Shown here one piece after another: positions 25,709-32,306 of a stretch of DNA of 42,137 nucleotides. Where the stretch lies: NCBI RefSeq assembly GCF_003797765.1, contig NZ_RKMB01000040.1:1-42137 (forward strand). The letters run 5' to 3'. Position 1 is the first letter of the stretch. Each line of letters starts with the position of its first letter. The position numbers and the translations under genes are program-made. The notes beneath the pieces were generated by a model that ran no database searches, was not told the origin of the DNA, and worked only from the letters and a program-made list of their open reading frames with translations. This stretch comes from Ramlibacter sp. WS9. Lineage in GTDB: Bacteria; Pseudomonadota; Gammaproteobacteria; Burkholderiales; Burkholderiaceae_C.

Positions 25709-26352
25709 GCGCCGCTGTCATACCCAGGGCCGGGTTCGGCTCGAGCGATCCGACCCGCCGCATGGTGGGCTGGGGCGTGGTGGTCGCCGTTCACGCCATC
25801 GTGTTGTGGGCGCTGGTCACCGGCACCGCGCGCAAGGGCCTGGAGATCATCAAGAAGCCGCTGGAAGCCGCGGTGATCCAGGAAGTGATCATCCCGCCGC
25901 CGCCTCCACCGCCGCCCAAGGAGATCAAGCAGCCGGAGATCAAGCAGCCTAAGGTGGAGGCTCCGCCGCCGCCTTTCGTGCCGCCTCCGGAGGTCACGCC
26001 GCCAACGACCTCGGCGCCGACCATTGCATCGGTGCAGGCTCCGCCGCCGACGCCGGCGGTCATCGCGCCGCCACCCCCGCCTGCACCCGCACCGGTGGGA
26101 CGAGCCGACATCAAGGTCGCATGCCCAACCCAGGTCCGGCCGGAGATGCCCAGCCGGGCCGCCAAGGAAGGCATAGAGGGCGTGGTCCGCGCGCAGGTGC
26201 TGATCCGCGACGGCGCGGTGGTCAAGGTGGACATTCTGTCGGGTCCGCAAGTGTTCCGCGAACCCGTGCGCGAGGCGATGCTGCGCTACCGTTGCGTGAC
26301 CACCGGCGGTGATGTGGTCGCCACCCAGGAATTCGCGTTCAAGTTCGAGTGA
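25705..26352 (+). CDS. tonB: TonB protein
   Basis: A 215-aa protein with an N-terminal membrane anchor (VVVAVHAIVLWALV, about residues 26-40), a proline-rich spanner (runs of P with KEIKQPEIKQPK, about 63-130) and a C-terminal TonB domain (GVVRAQVLIRDGAVVKVDI, then VREAMLRYRC). The last gene of the receptor operon, it overlaps exbD2. It physically contacts the TonB box of the receptor. Confidence 0.92.
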   Translation: MSAAVIPRAGFGSSDPTRRMVGWGVVVAVHAIVLWALVTGTARKGLEIIKKPLEAAVIQEVIIPPPPPPPPKEIKQPEIKQPKVEAPPPPFVPPPEVTPPTTSAPTIASVQAPPPTPAVIAPPPPPAPAPVGRADIKVACPTQVRPEMPSRAAKEGIEGVVRAQVLIRDGAVVKVDILSGPQVFREPVREAMLRYRCVTTGGDVVATQEFAFKFE

Positions 26353-26385
26353 CGGGAAATCCCGCGTTCCCTGTCTGCACTCTGC

Positions 26386-26425
26386 GACCTCGCGACAACG
26401 CCGCGCACGGCTGGGCCGCGAGGTC
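26386..26425. terminator. Inverted repeat between convergent genes
   Basis: Perfect 9-bp arms GACCTCGCG (26386-26394) and CGCGAGGTC (26417-26425) enclose 22 nt. The repeat lies between the 3' ends of tonB and the PhnD-like gene. It lacks a T-run but its position suits a bidirectional transcript end. Confidence 0.45.
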
Positions 26426-26468
26426 CAGGAATGCGTAACACACGAAACGGAGTTCAGCGAAGAACTTT

Positions 26469-27479
26469 CTATTTCTCCATCTTCAGCAGCATCTCCAGCC
26501 GCGAGCCGCGCTGCGCCACCGCCTCGACGCCCTTGCGCTTCTCCTCGGGCGACTGCGCCGGCAGGTTGTTGATCTGCTGCCACTCCAGGAACATCTGGAT
26601 GTCGGCGATCGGGACCAGCTGCCGGTTCTTGGACACCTTGAAGCCGCCGAGGTGAACCTTGTTCAGCGCGACGAGTTCTTCCGGCGACTTCTTGCCGAAG
26701 GACGCGCAGAAGTCCTGGATCTTGCGGCGCAGGTCGGCCGGCAGGCCGATGTTCCAGACCAGCGGGGATTGGGGGATCAGCGGCGACGTCCACACGACCT
26801 TGAACTTCTTCAGCAGATCGGACTTACTCGCCTTGAGGAACCCGATCTCCACGGTATTGCTCACGCCCACGTCGGCCTGCGCGCTGGCGATGGCCGTCAG
26901 GTTCTGGCGGGCCGAGCCCGTCGTGACCTGCTGAAACACCTTTTCCGGGGCATTGACTCGGCGCTTGGCGAACGCGTAATACAGCGGGACCAGGTAGCCC
27001 GATACGCTGCCCTTGTCGCCGATGGCCAACCGCAGCTTGCCCGCTTGTGCCAGCACGTCGTCGAGCGTCTGGAACTTGCTGGCCGCATCGACCGCGATGA
27101 CCGACGCGTAGTCAGACAGGCCTTCCTTGGTGACGATCTGCGCGAACACGGCACCCACGCCGCTTTCGACCACCTCCAGCGCAGGCACGTTCCCGAGCCA
27201 CGCCAGGTCCAGGTCGCCCGCCTTGAAAGCCGTCACGATTTCGCTCTCGGCCGCCGCGACGGCCTCGACCTCGCGGCCCGTCGCGCGAGACAACAGCGCC
27301 ATGAAGGGCTTCCAGTCCTCCAGCATCTTTTCGCGGTCGCGCGCGGTGAACAGGCCGAACCGCAGCGTCTTGCCGCGGGCGGCCGGCTGTGCGCTTGCCA
27401 GCCCGCTGGCCTGCGCCAGAGAGGCGCCGGCGCAGCCGAGGACGGCGCGGCGGGTGAGGTTGCCAAATGGGGTGTTCAT
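26469..27479 (-). CDS. PhnD-like phosphate/phosphonate binding protein
   Basis: A 336-aa exported binding protein. A Tat-like signal (LTRRAVLG) ends near ASAQPA. The body shows LRFGLFTARDREKMLEDWKP, GDLDLAWLGNVPALEV, IGDKGSVSGYLVPLYY and TTGSARQNLTAIASAQADVG. These are the PhnD/SsuA-like (transferrin-fold) phosphorus-compound receptors. ATG 27479 is preferred because GGGAG is seven bases upstream, whereas the codon at 27485 would leave one base. No PhnC/PhnE permease lies in the window. An operator copy (27539-27550) precedes it. The ligand may be a phosphorylated compound produced or handled in the periplasm. Confidence 0.78.
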   Translation of the reverse strand: MNTPFGNLTRRAVLGCAGASLAQASGLASAQPAARGKTLRFGLFTARDREKMLEDWKPFMALLSRATGREVEAVAAAESEIVTAFKAGDLDLAWLGNVPALEVVESGVGAVFAQIVTKEGLSDYASVIAVDAASKFQTLDDVLAQAGKLRLAIGDKGSVSGYLVPLYYAFAKRRVNAPEKVFQQVTTGSARQNLTAIASAQADVGVSNTVEIGFLKASKSDLLKKFKVVWTSPLIPQSPLVWNIGLPADLRRKIQDFCASFGKKSPEELVALNKVHLGGFKVSKNRQLVPIADIQMFLEWQQINNLPAQSPEEKRKGVEAVAQRGSRLEMLLKMEK

Positions 27480-27538
27480 GTTCATGCTCCCGAAAGAAAA
27501 AGTGCTGCCCGGTTCCGCCCTTGGAATCAGCTCATAAC

Positions 27539-27550
27539 TGGTCCGTACCA
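27539..27550 (-). promoter_or_regulatory. Regulon operator upstream of the PhnD-like gene
   Basis: Reads TGGTCCGTACCA on the plus strand (one mismatch to TGGTACGTACCA). It lies about 60 bp upstream of the PhnD-like start. I could not place a convincing -35/-10 pair. The divergent phytase-like gene has its own site 68 bp away. Confidence 0.6.
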
Positions 27551-27592
27551 CTATAAATGCATTTTGTTCGCCATTTCCTGTGGTTTTCGTTA

Positions 27593-27629
27593 TTGACTCG
27601 TAATTCATCATTGGCTATGGTACGTACCA
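27593..27629 (+). promoter_or_regulatory. Phytase-like gene promoter with regulon operator
   Basis: TTGACT (27593-27598) and TATGGT (27616-27621) are 17 bp apart. TGGTACGTACCA (27618-27629) overlaps the -10 box. This is a perfect copy of the operator core. Confidence 0.75.
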
Positions 27630-27656
27630 ATTACGCCGACTCTGGAGGAAAACCCC

Positions 27657-28793
27657 GTGAAGACACGTCATGCAGCCTGGCTGCTGTTCGGCGCGCTGGC
27701 GCTGGCTGGTTGTGCGCACGGGCCTGCGCAGCTGGCGTCGGCCCCTGCGGCGGTCAAATCGCTGGGCTTCCTGGGCAGCGTCGTCATCACCCGCGATGCT
27801 TCCGCCTTGACGCGCGACCTCGGCGGGATCTCGGGCGCCGACCGCGACCCTGCCACCAACACCTGGTACCTGCTCAGCGACGACCGTTCGGACAAAGCGC
27901 CGGCGCGGTTCTACACCGCAGCCATCGACGTGAATGAGCGCGGCTTCAAGTCCATCCACATCACATCGGCGGTCAGCCTGAAGCGGCCGGACGGCTCGCT
28001 GTACCCGGCGCCCAAGGCTGGCGGTGAGGTGGCCGATCCGGAAGCCATCCGCTTCGACCCGGCGACCGGCACGCTGTTCTGGTCCAGCGAAGGCGACCGC
28101 CGGCTCGGGCTCAGCCCGTTCGTGCGCCAGTCCACCCGCGACGGCGCGTTTGCCGGCGAGGTGGCGCTGCCGGCAAACCTGGCAACCCACAAGGACACCG
28201 AAAGAGGAGCCCGCAACAACCTGGCCATCGAAGGCATGGCTTTCACGCCTTCGGGCGGGTTGTGGGTGGCGATGGAAGCGCCGCTTTACGAGGACGGCCC
28301 TGCCGCGAGCCGGATGGCCGGCGCCGTCGCGCGCTTCACCAGGCTCGATGCGAACCGCCGCGTGACCGGGCAGTACGCCTACCCGGCCGATGCCATCCCG
28401 CGCGATGCCACCGGCGGCAAATTGCGCTCCGACAACGGCGTGAGCGAGATCCTCGCCGTCGACGAGGACACACTTCTCGTGATCGAGCGGTGCGGCTACG
28501 AGGTCGCGGAGCTGGTGTTCCAGTTCGCGATCCGCATCTACGAGGTCAAGCTCGGCGCCGCCACCAACATCGCGGGAGTCGATTCGCTGGCCGGGGCCCG
28601 CTACGTGCCCATGTCAAAGCGCCTCGTGCTCGACTTGAACCAGGCCGGCATCGGCAGCATTGACAACATCGAGGCCGCCGCCTGGGGACCGCGCCTGGCC
28701 AACGGCAACGCGACGCTGATCCTCATCTCCGACGACAACTTCGCGCCGCAACAGGTCAACCAGTTCCTGGCGTTCGAGGTCGCGGAGCGTTAG
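27657..28793 (+). CDS. Esterase-like phytase family lipoprotein
   Basis: A 378-aa predicted lipoprotein with lipobox LALAGC (Cys19). The body carries the phytase-like (esterase-like) beta-propeller signature: ISGADRDPATNTWYLLSDDR, EAIRFDPATGTLFWSSEGD, IEGMAFTPSGGLWVAMEAPL, NGVSEILAVDEDTLLVIER and ISDDNF. The family is linked to phosphoester hydrolysis but few members are tested. The start is GTG with GGAGG eight bases upstream. Its operator links it to the nucleotide-uptake regulon, where it could release phosphate from esters. It converges with the 5'-nucleotidase gene. Confidence 0.8.
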   Translation: MKTRHAAWLLFGALALAGCAHGPAQLASAPAAVKSLGFLGSVVITRDASALTRDLGGISGADRDPATNTWYLLSDDRSDKAPARFYTAAIDVNERGFKSIHITSAVSLKRPDGSLYPAPKAGGEVADPEAIRFDPATGTLFWSSEGDRRLGLSPFVRQSTRDGAFAGEVALPANLATHKDTERGARNNLAIEGMAFTPSGGLWVAMEAPLYEDGPAASRMAGAVARFTRLDANRRVTGQYAYPADAIPRDATGGKLRSDNGVSEILAVDEDTLLVIERCGYEVAELVFQFAIRIYEVKLGAATNIAGVDSLAGARYVPMSKRLVLDLNQAGIGSIDNIEAAAWGPRLANGNATLILISDDNFAPQQVNQFLAFEVAER

Positions 28794-28806
28794 GCCGCTC
28801 GCAAGG

Positions 28807-30411
28807 TCACTTGCGAACCAGCACCCCAGACGGGTCGAAGGCGCCGGCGCGCAGCACCTTGCGCGACGCGGCGTATTCGCGCAGCACCTCGGCGTCCACG
28901 TATCCGGTGTTCACCGCCGACGGGTGAATGGAAAGATCGGGGTAGCCGTCGCCGCCCTTGGCGACGAAACTGTTGACGGCCAGCCGGTAGGTGGCCGCCG
29001 GCTCAACCGGCTTGCCACCGACTTCTACTTGGCGCAACCGTCCCTGCTCGACGAGCAGCCGCACCCCGTACATCTGCGGCAGCGCGCCCGAACCGGGCGT
29101 CCGGGTCGCGGCGAACTGCAGGTAGTCCATCAATTCCGCGCCGGTCAAGGCGACGACGTAGATGTGGTTGCCGAACGGCTGCACCTTGAGGATGTCGCGG
29201 TAGCTGACCAGCCCCACCGGCAGCGAGTCCCGCACGCCTCCCGAGCTGATGAGGCCGATGTCCGCCTTGGTCTTGTCAACCATCGCGGCGGTGATCAGCA
29301 TGCCGAGATTGGTTTGCCTGGCCCGTACCAGCGGGCGGGCGCCCTCGAACAGTCCCTCGGTCGTCGCGACGGCCATCGACAGACCGGCGGCCGCCCTTTG
29401 CTGGAAGGGCTCCAGCAATGCCAGCATGGCAGGGTCTTCGGCGATGCGGGGACCTTCGGCCGCGCCGCTCTTGCGCAGATTCACAGGGAGCAGGCTGTAC
29501 TGCATGAGTCGGAACTTCCCGTCGCGGTATTCGCCATCGGCGCGGCCGACGAACCGGCCCAGGTCGCCGGACTGCAGGATCCACGCGCCGTTCTGGTGGT
29601 CGGGAAGGCAGCCCGCGCCCGGCTCGTAGTTCTCGACACGCACGTTTTCGTGCTTCATGCACAGCGCCGTGTGGCTGTGCCCACCTACGATCACGTCGAT
29701 GCCCTGCACCGACCGCGCCAGTTCCACGTCGCCGGGACCGTTGACGCCACGCCGGCCATCGGTGTAGTGGCCCATGTGGGTGGCGGCGATGACGACGTCC
29801 GCCTGCTTGCGCAACTCGGGGACCACGCGGCGCGCCTCCTCGATCGGCGAGCGAAACGAAACATCGGGGAATTTCTTGCGGTCGACCAGTTTCGCCGTGT
29901 CGTCGGTGGTCAGGCCCATCACGGCGACGCGCAGCGTCCCGAAGTGAAAGACCCGATACGGCTCGAATGCCCGCGCACCGCCCTTGTAGATGTTGGCCGA
30001 CAGCCAGGGAAAGGTTGACCAGTTCGTGCGTTGCTGCTCCAGGGTGGCCGGCGACTTGTCGAACTCGTGGTTGCCCACCGCCATGGCGTCGTACCCCAAG
30101 AGCGACATGCCGCGGAAATCGGGCTCGCCTTCCAGCTGGTCTGATTCGGGGATGCCGGTGTTGACGTCGCCCGCGTCCAGCAACAGGACATGGCCGCCTT
30201 GCGCCTTCACCTCGGCGCGGATGCCGTCGATCAGTGTCTTGCGCGCCGCCAGCCCGTATTCGCCGGCTTCATTGCGCCAGAAGTGGCCGTGGTGGTCGTT
30301 GGTGTGCAGGATGGTGAGGCGCACCGGCGCCTGCTTCGCGAAGCCCTGGGCCTGCGCGGCCAGCGCAAGGGCCGCGAGCGCAACCACCAGCGCCGTGTTT
30401 CGTACCGTCAT
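28807..30411 (-). CDS. Secreted 5'-nucleotidase / 2',3'-cyclic phosphodiesterase
   Basis: A 534-aa secreted enzyme of the UshA/5'-nucleotidase family. The signal ends near AQAQG (about residue 23). The metallophosphatase motifs are HTNDHHGHF, DAGDVNTG, GNHEFD and GGHSHT. The C-terminal domain binds the nucleobase and contains SGGVRDSLPVG and NSFVAKGGDGYP. It removes phosphate from nucleotides (and possibly NAD or UDP-sugars) in the periplasm, giving nucleosides for the BMP importer. AGGAGTG precedes the ATG. Two copies of the regulon operator and a leader hairpin lie upstream. Confidence 0.9.
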   Translation of the reverse strand: MTVRNTALVVALAALALAAQAQGFAKQAPVRLTILHTNDHHGHFWRNEAGEYGLAARKTLIDGIRAEVKAQGGHVLLLDAGDVNTGIPESDQLEGEPDFRGMSLLGYDAMAVGNHEFDKSPATLEQQRTNWSTFPWLSANIYKGGARAFEPYRVFHFGTLRVAVMGLTTDDTAKLVDRKKFPDVSFRSPIEEARRVVPELRKQADVVIAATHMGHYTDGRRGVNGPGDVELARSVQGIDVIVGGHSHTALCMKHENVRVENYEPGAGCLPDHQNGAWILQSGDLGRFVGRADGEYRDGKFRLMQYSLLPVNLRKSGAAEGPRIAEDPAMLALLEPFQQRAAAGLSMAVATTEGLFEGARPLVRARQTNLGMLITAAMVDKTKADIGLISSGGVRDSLPVGLVSYRDILKVQPFGNHIYVVALTGAELMDYLQFAATRTPGSGALPQMYGVRLLVEQGRLRQVEVGGKPVEPAATYRLAVNSFVAKGGDGYPDLSIHPSAVNTGYVDAEVLREYAASRKVLRAGAFDPSGVLVRK

Positions 30412-30420
30412 GTCTCACTC

Positions 30421-30448
30421 CTGCCATCCGATCGAGTCGGGATGGCAG
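30421..30448 (-). promoter_or_regulatory. Leader hairpin abutting the nucleotidase ribosome site
   Basis: Arms CTGCCATCC (30421-30429) and GGATGGCAG (30440-30448) are perfect, with a 10-nt loop. In the minus-strand mRNA the 3' arm ends directly at GAG of the Shine-Dalgarno, partly covering it. This could reduce initiation when folded. Confidence 0.5.
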
Positions 30449-30474
30449 GATGATAGAGCTAGGGCCTGAAATTC

Positions 30475-30503
30475 GCAATACTGGTACGTACCAATTTAAT
30501 TGC
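30475..30503 (-). promoter_or_regulatory. Nucleotidase promoter-proximal regulon operator
   Basis: TGGTACGTACCA (30482-30493) lies in a 17-bp spacer between GCAATT (30498-30503) and TATTGC (30475-30480) on the minus strand. The -35 is weak, and the operator is perfect. It is about 70 bp upstream of the start codon. Confidence 0.6.
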
Positions 30504-30541
30504 ATAGACGTTATCCTGTTCCCCCGTCTTGCCAAGAAACC

Positions 30542-30570
30542 ATCAACTATGGTACGTACCACATAGTCAA
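30542..30570 (-). promoter_or_regulatory. Distal regulon operator/promoter of the nucleotidase
   Basis: TGGTACGTACCA (30550-30561) lies in a 17-bp spacer between TTGACT (30565-30570) and GTTGAT (30542-30547) on the minus strand. The -35 overlaps the stop of the amidohydrolase gene. The two sites are 68 bp apart, about 6.5 helical turns, which leaves cooperative binding open. Confidence 0.6.
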
Positions 30571-31430
30571 ACCAACCCGAGCAGCCGCACCGCGTTGCCC
30601 TTCAAGATCCCCGGCATCACCTCTGGCTTGAAGCCGGCGTCCTCGAAGTCCTTCATCCAGCGCTCGGGCGTGATCAGCGGATAGTCGCTGCCGAAGAGGA
30701 TGCGGTCTTTGAGCAAGGTGTTGGCGTACTGCACCAGTTGCTTGGGGAAATACTTGGGACTCCAGCCCGACAGGTCGATCCACACGTTGGGCTTGTGCGT
30801 CGCGACCGACAGCGCCTCGTCCTGCCACGGGAAGCTGGGGTGCGCCATCACGATCTGCATGTCGGGGAAGTCGATCGCGACGTCGTCCAGGTGCATGGGG
30901 TTGCTGTACTCCAGCCGCAGGCCGCCGCCGCAGCGCATGCCCGAGCCGATGCCGCTGTGGCCGGTGTGGAAGATGGCCGGCATCTTGTGCGCGTTGATCA
31001 CCTCGTAGATGGGCCAGGCCATCTTGTCGTACGGGTGGTAACCCTGCACGGTCGGGTGGAACTTGAAGCCCTTGACGCCGTGTTCCTTGATCAGCCGCTC
31101 GGCCTCGCGCGCGCCCATCTTTCCCTTGTGCGGGTCGATGCTGGCGAAGCACATCATCATGTCGCTGTTCTCCTGGGCCGCCTGCGCGATCTCCTCGTTC
31201 GGGATGCGGCGGCGCCCCAGCTTCGACTCGCTGTCGACGGTGAACATCACCAGGCCGATCTTGCGCTCGCGGTAGTACGCGATGGTTTCCGCGATGGTCG
31301 GGCGGCGGCTGTTGCGGAAGTACTTGTCCGCGGCGCGGTCGTACTCTTCGCCGTAGTTGTCGAAGGGGTTCCAGCAGCTGACTTCCGCGTGGGTGTGGAC
31401 GTCGATGGCGATGAGGTTGGCGTGGTCCAT
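30567..31430 (-). CDS. Amidohydrolase-2 family hydrolase (CouO-like)
   Basis: A 287-aa TIM-barrel amidohydrolase. The metal-binding HxH is DVHTHAE (residues 10-16), with later GFKFHP, PAIFHTGHSG, VMAHPSFPW and LFGSDYPL carrying the other ligands and the catalytic Asp. Members of this family include decarboxylases and the hydrolase CouO, which cuts 4-hydroxyphenyl-beta-ketoacyl-CoA in Rhodococcus. Divergent enoyl-CoA hydratase, CoA ligase and SDR genes make the CouO-type role most likely. Decarboxylase activity is the main alternative. Confidence 0.78.
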   Translation of the reverse strand: MDHANLIAIDVHTHAEVSCWNPFDNYGEEYDRAADKYFRNSRRPTIAETIAYYRERKIGLVMFTVDSESKLGRRRIPNEEIAQAAQENSDMMMCFASIDPHKGKMGAREAERLIKEHGVKGFKFHPTVQGYHPYDKMAWPIYEVINAHKMPAIFHTGHSGIGSGMRCGGGLRLEYSNPMHLDDVAIDFPDMQIVMAHPSFPWQDEALSVATHKPNVWIDLSGWSPKYFPKQLVQYANTLLKDRILFGSDYPLITPERWMKDFEDAGFKPEVMPGILKGNAVRLLGLV

Positions 31431-31453
31431 GATGGCTCCGGGTTTACGCGCGA

Positions 31454-31471
31454 CCTAGGGAAAGTACTAGG
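31454..31471. promoter_or_regulatory. Inverted repeat in the divergent promoter region
   Basis: CCTAG (31454-31458) and CTAGG (31467-31471) are separated by 8 bp, just upstream of the amidohydrolase start. It may be a control site for the minus-strand gene. Confidence 0.35.
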
Positions 31472-31480
31472 AAGTGCGGC

Positions 31481-31509
31481 TTGAATTGGTTATGATTTAT
31501 AACAATAAT
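31481..31509 (+). promoter_or_regulatory. Hydroxycinnamate operon promoter with inverted repeat
   Basis: TTGAAT (31481-31486) and AATAAT (31504-31509) are 17 bp apart. The spacer contains GTTAT-gattt-ATAAC (31489-31503). The MarR regulator at 38848 is a plausible ligand-responsive binder. The start codon of the hydratase is 22 bp downstream of the -10. Confidence 0.55.
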
Positions 31510-31531
31510 CCTTCAACTTCGCAAATCCCTG

Positions 31532-32305
31532 ATGAACCTCAAAGACATCTCCCTCGAAATCCGCGGCCCCGTTGCCGTGGTGCGGCTCTGCAGGCCGGCC
31601 AAGCGCAATGCACTGAGCGACGGCCTGATCGCGGAAGTGCGCGGCGTGTTCGAAAACCTGCCCGAAACCGTCCGCGCCGCTGTGCTCGACGGTGAGGGCG
31701 ATCACTTCTGCGCCGGGCTGGACCTGTCCGAGCTCAAGGACCGCAACGCGGGCGAGGGGCTGCACCACTCCCGCATGTGGCACTCGGCGTTGGAGCAGGT
31801 GCAGTACGGCCCGGTTCCCGTCATCGCGGCGTTGCATGGCGCCGTCGTCGGCGGCGGGCTCGAACTGGCGAGCGCCTGCCACATCCGCGTTGCAGATGAG
31901 TCCGCGTTCTTCGCGCTGCCGGAAGGCTCGCGGGGCATCTTCGTCGGCGGTGGCGGCGCGGTCCGCATCCCGCGGCTGATCGGCGTTTCACGCATGACGG
32001 ACATGATGCTCACCGGCCGCGTCTACAACGCGCAAGACGGCGAGCGCGTGGGCTTCGCGGAATACCTGGTGCCCAAGGGCCAGGCTTCCGAAAAGGCCTT
32101 CGAACTCGCGCTGCGGGTCGCGGAAAACGCGCCGCTCACCAACTACGCCCTGATGCACGCCCTGCCGCGTATTGCCGAGCAGCCGGCCGACCAGGGCTTC
32201 CTCACCGAAGCCCTGATGGCCGCCATCGCCCAGAGCGCGCCTGAAGCCAAAGACCGTGTCCGCGCCTTCCTGGAAGGCCGGGCCGCCAAAGTCGCGAAGG
32301 TGTGA
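31532..32305 (+). CDS. Enoyl-CoA hydratase/isomerase (hydroxycinnamoyl-CoA hydratase)
   Basis: A 257-aa crotonase with the CoA-binding core AKRNALSDGLI, the oxyanion-hole segments HFCAGLDLSEL and GAVVGGGLELASACHIR, and the acidic PEGSRGIFVGGGGA loop that supplies the catalytic Glu. It leads the ligase and SDR genes. With a beta-hydroxy dehydrogenase and a beta-ketoacyl-CoA hydrolase present, it is more likely to hydrate coumaroyl/feruloyl-CoA (CouM-like) than to cleave it to the aldehyde. The sequence alone cannot separate those two reactions. Confidence 0.82.
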   Translation: MNLKDISLEIRGPVAVVRLCRPAKRNALSDGLIAEVRGVFENLPETVRAAVLDGEGDHFCAGLDLSELKDRNAGEGLHHSRMWHSALEQVQYGPVPVIAALHGAVVGGGLELASACHIRVADESAFFALPEGSRGIFVGGGGAVRIPRLIGVSRMTDMMLTGRVYNAQDGERVGFAEYLVPKGQASEKAFELALRVAENAPLTNYALMHALPRIAEQPADQGFLTEALMAAIAQSAPEAKDRVRAFLEGRAAKVAKV

Positions 32306-32306
32306 C

